From assembly GCA_037043015.1 (NCBI GenBank), contig CM073330.1:645263-709262 (forward strand): a stretch of 64,000 nucleotides of DNA, given 5' to 3'. This DNA is from Bryum argenteum (lineage: Eukaryota > Streptophyta > Bryopsida > Bryales > Bryaceae). A program made the position numbers and the translations under genes. The notes below the pieces were generated by a model. It was given only the letters and a program-made list of their open reading frames with translations, ran no database searches and was not told the DNA's origin. Numbering within the stretch: the stretch's first letter is position 1; every line of letters begins with the position of its first letter. Positions 30,901 to 43,577 of the stretch are shown here, piece after piece.

Positions 30901-33900
30901 ATTCCGGAAGCGTCTCATTCTCTAAAACAGGGCGCTGCCACTTTTCAATTTCTTCCTCCCAATGATGATAACCTGAGACAATCGGTGAAATTCTTAAGTC
31001 AAATCACTTTTAGGCCGGAATTATTAGGCTGTCGGAGGAGGTCTATAACAAAAACCCTCAGTTACGTAATTGGAGTGACCATTGACACTGTGCCGATACC
31101 TTATAATCAATGAACCATATAACATACTATGATACCAATCTTAAACCACAACGCTATGATTGCATAAATGTCAAAGGCCGGATGAAAGAAAGAGCAGTTC
31201 TTCAAGCTCGTACCGCAAAGAGCATCGTGAGCAATTTCGGGAGCCGCATCACCGTTCGAACCAAAGAATTTCGTGTAACGCCTGCAGACATCCTTATTAG
31301 AAACATTCTTAATATACTCCAAGCCTTCACTAGGAAATTGCAAGAATTTGAGCAACATACATTACTTCCTAAGATGTTGATTGACTGTACGTAAATGAAG
31401 CAGTACTTCCTCACCTAAGGTACGATCTTCCTTTCAAAAACTTCACTTCAGGAGAGTCCCATGCTAATACGAAATCGACAGTTCGCTTCTCATTCGGAGG
31501 AACAACTATATGAGCAGCAACAGCTGCACCAATAACGGAACCCGGCTTCGAAGGTGTTGAGGTATGAATGGTACTCCAGTCATCCACATCTAAACGCCCA
31601 TGCTGCATGAACGGTCAAACGTTTCAAAATCTAAATTTGTTGCATTAGAAAATGACAACCAAAAACTCAACAAATTTAATTCTCTAATGAAGTACAACAA
31701 GGAAGAATTCTCGAAGTTTGTCGAGAGAGAATAACATCTCTAAGCTACTCAAATGCATGAGGTTTGAGTACTTGCTTACTTCTTTCATTCTGACCCACAG
31801 ATCCTTCGCTGTCATGCCCTGACCTTCACCTGACACTTGAAAGCATGGACATGCAGATATAGTCACATCTTTACTCTGCTTGGCAGCAATTGCGTAAGTG
31901 AGTGGTCGGCCTCCTTTTCGAGATGTTCTGCGAACATAAATGACAGTTTCAATATCAGAATGATAGCGAAGTTAATAATTTCAGTATTTTTTTGAACAGA
32001 AAGTTAACGATCTCAAAAAATCTCAAATATTCTCGATAATCAACCGAAGTGGATAACAGCGACACCACAAGTTGATCAAGCCTAAATTGCCGTAAGTCCG
32101 TTCCAATCAGGATTCAAGACAGAAGCCTATACTGATAAATATAAGAAATGTAAGGACTCGAATGAAGGCTTACTTGTGATTAAGGAGCACACCACGTACA
32201 CCGTCACGTTCCCTATATACCAAGACATCGACACGTTATCAGAAAAACCGTAATCGCCAAAACTAGGTGTATATCTGACGACAATAATTTGGACAACCAA
32301 CAAGATAATCTGTGGCGATAATACGTTAACTACATAGATTGTAGAATTCTCTCCATGACTACAGCAAGAACAGTAGAGTATTTTTCAATAATCTAAAACA
32401 CCATCAATTTGAAAGGGCCTTGACATGGTATACTTCCATCAGCTGTGCACCAGTCACTACTCTCACATCAGCTTAGGCAGAATATGAAGGGAATCTCGGA
32501 CAGAAGTGATCGGGAATGTTGAGAGAGGAAGGAGAACGTAGAGCTAAGAAAATCAGAAAAAGCGCACATGAACTCCGGTGGCATAATATTACATACGTGA
32601 AAGTCTCGTTGAAATGACCACCTGTTGTCCCACTTGTATTACCAATAGAATTCTGCACATGTTTTCACATACAAAAGTATCGGTATACACGAACAAACGT
32701 TACATAGCTTTGTGCATAACTTAAAAAGAAACTACCTCGAATTGTATCACCGATTTGGTCATAACTCGTGATAAAGTGTCACCGATTTGACATCTAACGC
32801 CACAACAAGCTTACTGTCTTAGATACTGAAACCCTTAAGTTTCTATATTACTTTGAAATCTAAGCAAAGTGGAGTCTTACCGCCCATGTAAAGAGGAGAT
32901 TGACATCAGCAACCTCTTTTCCGGTGTTGACAACCTGCAATAGAGTTGCAAACGCTTTAGTAACAAAGTAGGAGCAGATCTGAACATGAACATACGATCG
33001 AATTTGCGAGCAGATAAGCCGATGGGAAGTAAACAGATACGTACCACGTAAGAGAAGACACACGTGGGATAGCTGCTCTCTTTGTAGTTATGAGGAATAA
33101 AGGGAGATATTTGTCGACATGATATTTTCAATTCAGGGTCAGGTTCGCCTGCATGAACAGATTGGAAGTTATTTCACCATAAGGAATACCTTACCTCCGG
33201 TACTTGGGCCGGGCACCACCAAGATCAACGAGGTAACGGATACAAAAGCATACGTAAAACTCAAGTACGCATTGTTATTTACTAAATTAATCACCTTCAT
33301 ATATTGTCCAGGCTCGAGGAAAGAGAGCATGATACGTTGTATTTTGACCATCCATCTTCCAATCCCATGACGATATTCCATTTTCGTCATTTTTTAGCCT
33401 GTACATATGCAATACCAAAAGATGATCAGCTGACTGTGTAACGACCTTCATCGTGTTCACAATCAGAGCACTTAAATGAGCAGAGATTCGATTGGTTTGC
33501 TGCGATAGATAACCTAATTCCAAAAGGTTTCGAAAGCTTGAATGAGGAGAGCTTCGACACGAGCGTCCGGATGATAACAATAACATGTTGAGGCAATTAG
33601 TAGCTCAAATTACGAGATCACATATTAATCTATGGACTTACTTTTTAAGCTCAGAAGGCCTGCCTGGAGCAAGAACAGATGAAATTTTTTTGGGTACTCC
33701 ACCTTTCTGCCTTGTGACGAAAACCTGCACTCGCAGAACAATCGTACTTTACGTATAAAAAACACCGGGATCAAAAAAATTGCTCCGGGTGATATCGGTG
33801 TTACAGTCAGGATAGCCAAGAAAAGCCACTGATTGAAAACCACCTATGAAATGTCATTTCTATATAAAGGGTTGTATCGAGTTGCGATTGTGGTCTTAAT

Positions 33901-35466
33901 CCCACGATCCTTCTTGTCAAAGAAGGTCTACAGTCACAGGTGGTGAATACTAATCTCTTCTCTATAACAACCTTCAAGGATCAACTGGTCACTAATAAAC
34001 AAACATTTCAGGAATTAAGTTTACTAAGGCATGTCAATACGAGATGTACTCACCGAAAACTGGTTTGCTAGTATAGGAGCCTCGTCACAGACACCTGGGA
34101 TAATTTGCCACCGCCTAAACTCTCCACGAAATCCACGTCCAATGCTTCCCCCACTGCAAGGTTGACAGATAATTTTGCATAAACTTTCAATCCAATACAA
34201 AACATTCTAACATCAATAAGCTGCTTCGGATTGGGTTAAAGTCAATGGTTGACTTGGGCCACTACACGGCCCTTCACTTACCCCATTCCACCACACGGTA
34301 CACCATGACAGGCTGAGGGTTTGGTCTCCCGTCGGAAAGGATCTATTGGCGGAAGCTGCAGTTTGAGATTCCCGATGTTAAACCCCCGACAAGAGGTAAT
34401 TGAGAGCAAAAACGTGTGACATTCTCAAGTAGGGAACCCTATGCCTTGCTGGGAATTTCGCCACATTGCACATTCATCTGACCAGATCTTCGATTCAATA
34501 GCGAAGGTCACCTATTATCTAAGAATACAGCCTAGAGATCACCCAATGCTGAAGTATCTTCATTAAAGAATCATACTTCCGAGTGAGGAGGAAGCAGTCA
34601 CTTCATTCATGGCAGAAAGAAGAACTTGAAAATTACCCGTCCTTCGGACTTTTCCGATTGCACGTACGTCCACATCCGCATTCCCAATCGAAGCTGCAGA
34701 TGACACCATTAATTATTCAGCGCAAGGAAATTGTCAAGTAGAATAAGCACGTCATTGCCGAACCAGAGGGTCAATGTGATCTATCCTGGTTCCGAACATA
34801 CAGCAAGCGCCATAAGGAGCCTTAATGACCAGATGTGTTGCTTCTAGTATCAGATAATCACTGCGCCTCACAATAACCTGTGCGTGCCTTCTCAGTATCA
34901 ATGACTACTCATGGCATAGCCCTTACTCACGGCATAGCCCTTACTCACGGCATTGCCCTTGTCAATGTACTTCGGATCCTCGCACATTACTGAATTTACA
35001 ATTTGATCACCAGCAGACAGTGCTTATGATGCGGTACAGCAATCCAAATCGCAAGAATATTCACTACACATACAGATCGTTCTTCGCCCAATAATGTAAC
35101 CAGATAAAGCAATGAGACTCATGACAATACCATTTTCAATCCCTCCATGAAGGTCACTCGAAACTCCTTCAATATATCCGCATGGCTATTAATATTCCGT
35201 CGCCATGCCTGTCTCGGAGGAGCTCCAGGACCATCCTCCAGCTGAAAAAAAAAAAAAAGACAATACCAAGCAACAATGAGCCACAAATTATATTATACTC
35301 ACATTGAAAAATTGAACCACTCCAAAAATTCACGCACCAAAGTAAGAGTAGGCCCCTGGACGTAATCCGCAATCGGCCATGAATGTTGACGATGATGCCG
35401 CGCTTTTCCACTACTATTCAACGACGGCAGAGAACCTTCATTCGAGTGGTGCCCCTGCGAAGACAT
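27902..35466 (-). CDS. GBA2-like: Non-lysosomal glucosylceramidase (GBA2-type, GH116), 20 exons
   Basis: Hydrolyses glucosylceramide to glucose and ceramide. Exons (minus): 35466-35338, 35241-35131, 34693-34637, 34355-34282, 34153-34054, 33724-33642, 33398-33295, 33148-33045, 32934-32881, 32652-32597, 32212-32174, 31927-31780, 31602-31415, 31281-31214, 30972-30900, 30733-30672, 30385-29439, 29253-28885, 28628-28321, 28196-27902. All have GT-AG ends and join in frame to 1122 aa. Landmarks: [81 protein letters not shown] (GH116 nucleophile region); [11 protein letters not shown] (acid/base region); [13 protein letters not shown] near the end. Exon 17 carries about 200 Ser/Pro/Glu-rich residues not typical of the fold, making the protein longer than the usual ~950 aa. 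No signal peptide, fitting a cytosolic-face enzyme. The first-exon join is the least certain. Confidence 0.95.
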
Positions 35467-36200
35467 CTCCACACTCCCCTGATCTCCAACCCTACACTCT
35501 CCTACAATCTTCTATCTTCTCTTCCAATATCAGCCTCTTGAACTCCACAGTCCTCCATCGCCACCGTTAAACCATCTCACTGTAGCAACACCGCATTTCT
35601 GCAATACTAGATATTCCGTGCAGCTTCGAAACTCTCGACCGGACCTGATCCCACAACAAACATCAGAATTATTATATTCCGCGAACTCTGATCTTCCTCC
35701 TTCCTTCCAAAACCTCCTACCGACAATCCAAAATCATAACTCAATGTATGAAGCGCTTCATTCACCAGCCTACTAGATGATCCACCTTCGATGATTTCCA
35801 CAAACCTCAATCACTTCACTGAAAATTCCGCAAAATCACCGCAATAGACCAATTTTCAGCGGATTTTCAAATTAAAAAAACACCTCGGAACTGCCGATTG
35901 ATGATTAGTTGAATGGGATTGTAAGCAAGTGGAAATCTCGCGGGAGCGCAAATGGTTTGATCGATTCGAGAAGCGAGCTAGCGGAGCTGAGGCAGTAGAA
36001 GAGCAGTTGACTGGGAACGTTCCTGGCAAATAGTAGAGCAGGGTGATCGGACGGTGCGATCTCGATCGGACGGCGGACGGTGAGTGACGAGTTGCTTTTG
36101 CGACCGGTAGGGGCTGGGCGACCGGGGGGTGGAGTGACGGGTGGGGGTGGCAAAGTATCTTCGTGTGCAGCTTCCAAGTGGCAGCATCGGTGACCGACAA
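35467..36200 (-). promoter_or_regulatory. 5' flank of the glucosylceramidase gene
   Basis: Non-coding upstream region. GATCGGACGG occurs twice, at 36045-36054 and 36064-36073. The same pair flanks the other minus-strand gene at 57878-57916. Short frames here look like chance. Confidence 0.45.
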
Positions 36201-37080
36201 TTGGCAGTCGGCGGACCGGGTGTGTGAGGTATGTGTTCCGTAGAAGTGCCCTTATTGGCGGGTTTTGATTTTATATTTGGGTTTGTGTACCTACTGTGGC
36301 TACCGCTTATTGAATACATTGCCACGTGGGCAACAAGTCTTAAGTGCTATGCACTTGTCAACAATATATGAAATTTATGAAATATTTATGGTATCTCCCT
36401 TCCCCATTCTAGGAACAGGAAAATGAACAGAAGGAATCCAGTTTTTTCTCACTTCATGGAATATTCACTAGGTTGGTGAAACCATGTGAAGTTGTTTCAA
36501 TGTTGGCTAACCTTGTGGAGCTTTTTACAAAATGACTGAATTTTAGATCTAATTTGGTTATATATGTGTGGCAATGCCGCCGGCCATACTAGTCTTCAAC
36601 CAACTATCGTTGCATTCTCATCCTATCAACCCAAAAATAGCCATACTACTAAAGTATACTAAGAAAAAGAATAAAAACTCCAACATGTTTAAAGACCAGC
36701 ATAAATAGAGTGTTTGTTTGACCTATGCTTGGATGTATGACCGAAGGTCATTACACCAATGGCGGGACTACTAATGCCTCCGGCAGTGAACATTATGCTA
36801 ATTCCTACCTAGCTACTAGTATCGGATCACCGTATTTCAATGCTATGAGCATTTTTCATGGGCAAGGGAGGGGGATGGGTAAAGAGCCTAGGTTCTTGAA
36901 GAATAATTCTCATTGGCTAATGGGGGTTCCGAGAAACATTGGTAGCACTGAAAAGCGGGCGCCCACTAGTACTTTAGAGATACCCTGACATGGTATCGCC
37001 CTAAAGGACTTTGAGGTACCCGTATAATAAGGTCTTAGAACCCCACCATAGTTGAATAGACTATGGTGGTGCTATAGTAT
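36201..37080. other. Spacer with possible transposon debris
   Basis: A minor frame at 36725-36985 has no recognised homology. The text near 36985-37060 (GACATGGTATCGCCC, CCTAAAGGACTTTGAGGTACCC) has a faint likeness to the SINE body at 45570-45610. Confidence 0.35.
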
Positions 37081-37083
37081 ACT

Positions 37084-37670
37084 ATATATAACTAGTATGA
37101 TTCCTGTCGTCCCGACGGGAAAGGTCTTTACATGGTACTTTTAGAAAAGTATCCCGTGTCTACCATTTCCTCAAACGGTTTTTTTTCTCCCTTTTTCTCT
37201 CTCTTTATTCATATTTTTTATACATAAAAGAAGGTAGGTAGGTTGGTAAGGTCGTAGGTTGGTAAGTTCGTACGTTGGTAGGTTGGTACATTGGTGGGTA
37301 GGAAGGATTGCCGAACAGTATTTTATTATAGAAGTAGACTAGAAGGTCCCCGTCGTCCCGAAGGGGGAGCTCTCTATATATGGTACTTTTGAAAAAGTAT
37401 CCCGTATTTCCTCAAACAATATTATGTTCATTATTTTTATATATGTTTTCTTTTTAATTTTTTTAAATAATTATTATTGACATAATCCAAAAAATAAAAA
37501 TATATGTTTATTGTTTTACTTTCAGTTTTCTTTATCTGTTTTTTATTATTTATTTTTATGCACAATCCAAAAAACATAAAAAGGATAGGTAGGTTGGTAA
37601 GTTTGCAGGTTAGTAGGTTTGTAGGTTGGTACGTTGGTACGTTGGTGGGTAGGAAGGATCGCCGAACAGT
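37084..37670 (+). repeat. Duplicated module with GGTAGGTTGGTA minisatellites
   Basis: Two diverged direct copies, about 37084-37330 and 37333-37670. Each begins CGTCCCGA, TGGTACTTTT, AAAGTATCCCGT and CCTCAAAC, then runs AT-rich into GGTAGGTTGGTAAG-type repeats, and ends GGTGGGTAGGAAGGAT(T/C)GCCGAACAGTATT. The second carries an extra AT-rich insert. Confidence 0.65.
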
Positions 37671-37674
37671 ATTA

Positions 37675-38066
37675 GAGCGTCTCCAGCGGAGACTCTGGGA
37701 GACCAAAAAAATGGCTACCTGCTGCCAACCTCCGAAAGTGGAATCGCACCATTCACTCAGTCTGCAACGGTAGCATGGAAGTCGGGCTTGGCCAAGGAGG
37801 CCCAGGGCACGACCAAACCTCACGATATACACAGCTCTTTACACCGCACTTGAGAGCTGGTCAAAGCGAATATTCATGGGTTTTGCAGCTTTTCGTTTGA
37901 GCAACCAGGAGCCGGAAGTTGCTTCGAAGTCAGGAAGGGAGTACATTTCAGAGCGATCGTTGGGTGTGGTGCCACTGGACCGACTTTTCTGCCCTCTGGC
38001 ACATTCCCCAAGCTCGCCCAAAGCCTCTACCAAAGTCATTTCGCAGAGTCTCCCTTGGAGATGCTC
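37675..38066. mobile_element. Non-autonomous TIR element, PIF/Harbinger-like, 392 bp
   Basis: Ends GAGCGTCTCCAGCGGAGACT and, inverted, GAGCATCTCCAAGGGAGACT. TTA flanks both sides (37672-37674, 38067-38069), the 3-bp duplication expected of PIF/Harbinger. No transposase. Confidence 0.6.
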
Positions 38067-38069
38067 TTA

Positions 38070-39434
38070 TGTTATAGAAGTAGATATAGATAAGAGCATA
38101 AAAGAAGGGCATCTGCATCCACACTCTTGCAACTTCTTACTACTTATATCTGAATATTCGAATATGCACTATTCATCATTGCATTGCTGAGAAGGCGGAG
38201 GGGCGAAGGCGTGGAGGCAACACCGCTCGAAGCAGGACGGGGAGCACCCACAACGGCGCACGCGTTCCTTTCGGAGAGAAGATCACCGGCATGGGAGCCC
38301 AGGATTCCAAGCACGGATCAAGCTCTGGACTATTCTTCTCCTGCGAACAGTACTCACCGCTTAGGTGCGAACACTATCGTTCACCTCTTATTCTAGATTA
38401 ATACATTCATTGCATCTCAGAGAGGTGGTGAGCACATATTCTATCTCAGATTTTAAACCCAATCTGCAAACATGTTGAATATGATCTGAATATAAAAATG
38501 CCCAAGTTCGATCTCAGAAACTGAACGCAATAGCATCATTTACTAGAGACAACAAATGACAGAATTGACAACATGATGATCGATCTCGGATGCGGAAACC
38601 CTAACGACCATTGCAATTGTATGCCTGACACGAGAGCCTATACTTCACAAGCAAACTAGTAATGGCGTACAACTGAAGTAGGATTAGAATGGAACTGCTA
38701 CGATCCAACAAATCCTCATCGGATTGCAAAGATACAACCACAGATCAAAAACTAGGGTATCGATCGAACAGCCTGTTCACGATAACTGCAACTCAAATGT
38801 GCAGATTTTCACTAGAAAAAAACCTTAATTGTGAGCAGGAGTTCGAATCTACTGCATCTCTGTTTCAACCATAATGAGAGTGGCCTTGTATTTGAACTCA
38901 TGATCGATATCTTAGAGGGTTGGTAGACGAATGTAAGCTGTAGGTTTATTACAGCAGATGACTTGAATTTAAAGGAAGACGGTGGAAGTAACTGTAATGG
39001 AGAAGCACGGATGCTTCTAAAACAATTGGAGATATCAATGCAACCAAAATTTATGGCATTATATGTGGAATTTTGAGTTTCTAAAGTTCTGTGTGTATTG
39101 ATCTATTTGATTCAGATCGGATGAGCAGGAGTGCCATGAGTTGGTGCAAGTGCTTCTTTGGAGCTTGCTCGGAAAAAGAGTTTCTTGTGGACCTGTGATT
39201 GGGGAACATTTTAACGAAGCTTGTCAACATGGTTGTCAGCCATTTCTAAGACCAGAGTACCGTGAAGAATTTTCTTGTAACTTTCATCAGTTTTTGTCAA
39301 GTGATTTCAAGATTCAACCAACTATTTGGCCATTTTCATAAGCTAACAATGAACTCATTGTCAACTATTCTTGAACAATCAATGCAATAGATAGCCCCAT
39401 ACATGTGTTGGCCTCAAACTGCTGAGTTCAGCCT
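38070..39434. other. Spacer without recognised gene
   Basis: Short frames (38184-38396, 39141-39341) show no family signature. The right part probably includes LTR sequence upstream of the primer-binding site at 39533. Confidence 0.4.
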
Positions 39435-39642
39435 TGGTTGGGAGGTTGAGCTTAATAAAGTTCTTGGTTGTGCCATCCTAGCTTATTTGCGTTGTTGAGT
39501 TGGTAGTAAACCTATTACAGGTTTGTTACAATTGGTATCAGAGCATTGTAACAAACCTTTAATAGGTTTGCTACCAACTCAACAACACAAATAAGCTAAG
39601 AGACACAATCAAGAACTTTATTAAGCTCAACCTCCCAACCAT
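39435..39642. mobile_element. Palindromic LTR ends around a primer-binding site
   Basis: Arms 39435-39530 and 39547-39642 are inverted copies (about 90% by eye), ending TTTGTTACA and starting TGTAACAAAC. Between them lies ATTGGTATCAGAGCAT. The left arm is thus a 5' LTR end and the right arm an LTR end pointing the other way. AATAAAG in the arm is a possible polyadenylation signal. Confidence 0.7.
39533..39544 (+). other. LTR retrotransposon primer-binding site (tRNA-iMet)
   Basis: TGGTATCAGAGC, the standard plant initiator-tRNA-Met primer site, 2 bp after the LTR end TTACA. Confidence 0.85.
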
Positions 39643-41100
39643 AGAGAAGAGCTCACAAGAGCCTCTATCTTCTCACCCCCGAGCGTATATTTCCAAAGTT
39701 CCTTCCTCATGAACTAGAAGTCTATATCTAGTCTTTTACTTTCCTATCTCCTAAATACTTCTTATCAATAGATCAACTAGAGTAGTTTTACTCTTTATGT
39801 CTTTCCAATTTCTATTTAGAGTGGTCTAAGTCTAGTTGGAATCTTATCCATGAATCGATTGATTTAACTCTTTTCATTCTTTTACTATTTCAATGTCGAG
39901 TAGTCTAACTTCAATGCACCTCATCATAAGTTGTTTAACCCTTAAACGCCCACGATGTTGAAAAACAACATTTTGGATGTACATCAAAAACTTTGAAGAG
40001 CCATATCTTCTTCATCCAAGGTCCGTTTTGGATGAAATCACTTGGGTTAGGTTCCAAATCAAGTCTAGTTTGTGTTGTAAAATTTTCAAGCCCATACAAT
40101 AAAGTATTAATTAATGGAATGCACTTTAGTGAAAACAACTCTTGTTTTTGGGTTTCCAAGCATGGGGCATGTATTACCATTGCAAGCCAATTATGTGAAA
40201 TTAAAAATAGTTTTTCATGATTTTTTTTTTCATGGTCATGATTTTAAGGTGATTCTTAACAACTTTGTAGTGAGAAGTTTTTTGATCCAAATGATTTTGC
40301 TATTGGATTTGCAATGATGTTTTGTCAAGAGAAAAAGTGAGAAAATGGATGATATTTTAGGAGCTATATCTCCTTCATCCACCGTTGGATTTCAACTTAA
40401 TATTCTGGAATGGCCTCCAATTAGAGTCTTGTCTAAGTGGTAGAAACCTTAACAAGATCGAAGATGTTTTGAAGATAAGGCATGAAATTGAATGCAAAGG
40501 GTCTAGTTTTGGAGTATTTTTCCTTTGTAAAATGTTCGGTAGTTTTTACCATTGCATGGCTTTTATTTGAGCCAAGAATTTTTTTTGATGAATTTTTGTT
40601 GGGTAAATGACTTATTAAGATGAAGGTGAACATCTTTCTAGTTGGTGATTTTTTCATTGCAATAGGTATATTGGTAGCATTTCCACCTCAAAGTGAAAAT
40701 GATGAAAATTTGCAATTTGTTTTTGATATTAATATGTTATGATCTCCCGATCTATAAGGCCTCATGACTCGAATTTTGGTCCACATGATCTTCAATAAGT
40801 CTATTACAAGTTTGTACGGTTGAGATCTTAATAGCTTCTCTTGATTTTCATCTATGACGATTTCTATGAAAATGTGCTTTTCTGCTAAAAATAGGCTCGG
40901 GCGTTTAGGGGTTAACTCCTATACACATGGTCTCAATCTGGAGTGGTCTAACTTCAATGCACCTCATCGTGAGTTGTTTAACTCTTGTGCACATGGTCTC
41001 AATCTGGAGTAATTTGACTCCTATGCACTAAATATAGAGTTGTCTAACTATACTGCACATATTATCCACTTCGAGTTGTCTCCATTCATCCTCAACTAGG
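39643..41100 (-). repeat. LTR body with tandem units, interrupted by a TTAA MITE
   Basis: Continues the inverted LTR. Units about 60 bp long (GTCTAACTTCAATGCACCTC, GTTGTTTAACTC, ACATGGTCTCAATCTGGAG) recur near 39900, 40945 and 41000. Confidence 0.5.
39939..40911 (+). mobile_element. Intact TTAA-flanked MITE-like element (copy B), 973 bp
   Basis: Ends CCCTTAAACGCCC and GGGCGTTTAGGGG, with TTAA at 39935-39938 and 40912-40915. The adjacent tandem unit at 40978-40981 has a single TTAA in the same context (GTTGTTTAACTC), showing the unoccupied site. TTAA duplication with CCC/GGG ends is piggyBac-like. This copy is also the unoccupied paralogue for the hAT site (40506-40513). Confidence 0.85.
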
Positions 41101-42077
41101 AGTTGTATGTCTCTTATCATCTTATTATTTGCCACATGTCATCAAACGATTAAATCATTAATCACTAATCTTAAGTCACATGACAATCACCAAAATAGAT
41201 TGCAGGGGTTGTCGAGGCTCCTACCTCCATTCTCTTCTCATTGCTCCAAAAAATTTATCTGCATTTGTTTTCTGTTGTCTTGGGTGGTAGGGCAAGCTCC
41301 TGCAATGTTGTCGCTTAGGTAACTAGGGTTATTGGCAGCAATAGTTGAAGAGCTTTTGTGATCTCACTTTATTGTATATCTTTATTGAAAAATGATTTGA
41401 GATGGTGCGCTATTGAGCTTCATTAGTATTTTGTGGGGACGAAGAGGATTTAGTCATTTCGACATAGATGGTTTTGAACTTTTTGTTTTATTTTGTACAT
41501 TATGATTTTTAAATTCAAAATCAGTTTAGAAAGTCATATTTTATTCTAATCCCTAAGAGCCCAATCAACCATTTTACACGGCTGAAAATTGGTTATTTTA
41601 TTTTATTTTTTACTCTTTTAAAGTTTGGCGAGTTGGGAACCACATTCAATTTACAAAACCTTGTTTGGACTCAAAGATTGCTCACACCAAGCCTTCAAAC
41701 ACAAACATGGCGAAGTTCTGTTTACTATTGAAAAACTTACTATTTAGGAAACTAATAGTATTCTTATTATGTTATTAGTGGCATCTTTTATTTTATCATA
41801 TATGGTTCAACCAATAATATCAAATTAGAAGTATCAGTATTAGAAAGTGTAATATCTATTGATTTTCAAAGTATTGTCGCACGCTCTTTACTCCAACACA
41901 AAATTAATAGATACTACTTGAAGAAATCTAATCTAAGCATTGAGGTCTTCATATCGTCTCGCATATTGTCTTTGGAGAAAAACTTCATTGAAATCAGAAA
42001 ACTCACATTTTATAACACATCTAAGTTTTTCTCTATAGCCCTTGGGCCCTTATGTCGTATATAACACATGGAGCCTC
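41101..42077. other. Spacer, no gene
   Basis: AT-rich; one 71-codon frame (41107-41322) without family signature. Confidence 0.4.
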
Positions 42078-42081
42078 TTAA

Positions 42082-43297
42082 CGTTCCTTATCTTGTTTCT
42101 CTACATTTTGGATGAAGGGAGAAACGTTGAAGAGCCATAACTTTTTTATCTAGAGTCCTTTTTTGACAAAATCACCTGGATTGAGTTTCAAATCAAGTCT
42201 ATTATGTGTAATAAAAATTGCACAATCATATAATGAAGTAAGAATGAATGGCATGCATGTTAGTGAAGGCAGCTCTTGGTTTCAGAGTTTCAAACATGGA
42301 CCATGTTTTATCATTTCAAGCCAATTATGTGAAATTGAAAATAATTTTCAATGATTTTTCCAAATGATTGTGATGTTAAGATGAAACCTAAAATCTTTCT
42401 AGTTGGAAGATTTTCAATCCAAATACTTCCGATATGGGAATTGCAATAATCTTTGTGCTTACAATGAAAAAAGTGAAATAATGGATGATTTTTGAGGGGC
42501 TATATCTCCTTCATCCACCGTTGGAATTTTGTTTTTGTTTTTTGGATTGGTTTGCACTTAGAGTCTAGTTTAAGGTGTAGAAAACTTAACTGAGGCAAGG
42601 ATGTTTGTAAATGAGGTGTAGATTTGACTACAAAGAGTCTAGATTTGGACTCTTTTTTGTTTGTAATCTTGAAATTTTTCACCATTGTAAGGCTATTATT
42701 TGAGCAGATGATTATCTTCCAAATGGTAAACATCCAACGGTCAATTTTTTAACCCCTAAAGATCCACAATGTTTTGGGAGCTTGAAATCCCAACACTGAC
42801 CACTATGTACTAATGCGGGTACGTCCAACATTTTTGGAAATTTTTTATAACTTCAACCGTAGGATCTTGAAGTAGACTACCATAGGTAGTAGTGTGAAAA
42901 ATTTCAACCGTTGGATCATCATTGGATGTGAGATCATAACATTTGAAGTTGAGTGTAAATTTTTTTTGGCCTTGACGATAAAAGCCGAATCGGTGGCCGT
43001 GGTCGTTTAGGGGTTAAATGGTAAACATCCAACGGTCAAGATCATAACACCCGAAAGTTAATCTTCCAAGTTTTTATGGGCATTGTGAAGATTGGTTTTG
43101 AATTTTATGGAGGCTGCCCTTGGAGATTTGGTAAATTTGACTTGGGTAACTGTAGAACTTAAGTGATTTAGTATTGAACATGTCTTCAAAAATAGAATAA
43201 AAATCATAATAAATACTTCTTTAAGCTGCCCCATTTTGGCATACAATCACAATTTTTAGGTTCCAAGCTCCACAAAAACACCAAGAAGCTTTAGGGG
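42082..43297 (+). mobile_element. TTAA MITE copy C, diverged, with nested copy D
   Basis: TTAA at 42078-42081 and 43298-43301. The interior matches copy B (TTGAAGAGCCATAAC, GGCATGCATGTTAGTGAAGG, ATCTCCTTCATCCACCGTTG, GTCTAGATTTGGA). The left terminus is mutated. The 261-bp element at 42753-43013 lies inside. Confidence 0.65.
42753..43013 (+). mobile_element. TTAA MITE copy D, 261 bp, nested
   Basis: Ends CCCCTAAAGATCC and GTCGTTTAGGGG between TTAA 42749-42752 and 43014-43017. The word ATGGTAAACATCCAACGG with TCAA flanks it on both sides (42723-42744, 43018-43039). Confidence 0.75.
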
Positions 43298-43348
43298 TTA
43301 ACTCATGTTATAACTTGACCATTCAAAGCACACCATATCTCAAATTAA

Positions 43349-43573
43349 CCCTTACAAGTCCCTTGGGGATAGTATGTACGTTGTCGTATAATTAGGATTG
43401 GCTACCAACAAGAAACTCTAAACTGGAACCGTAATAGCTCACTAGAACCGCATTAATTCAAATGTCAACTTCTTCTTTGAACTCAAACCCATCAAAGGTG
43501 TGCAGTCACTCTAAATACAACCAAAATACACCGTATTCTACTGGTCGCCACGGCACGCTCAGACCTTTAGGGG
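43349..43573 (+). mobile_element. TTAA MITE copy E, 225 bp
   Basis: CCCTTACAAGTCCCTTGGGG to GACCTTTAGGGG between two TTAA sites. Nearly identical to the intronic copy at 51314-51537. Confidence 0.8.
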
Positions 43574-43577
43574 TTAA

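Noticed and set aside
36725-36985. 87-residue frame as a gene
   Set aside because: No family signature; region looks like transposon debris.
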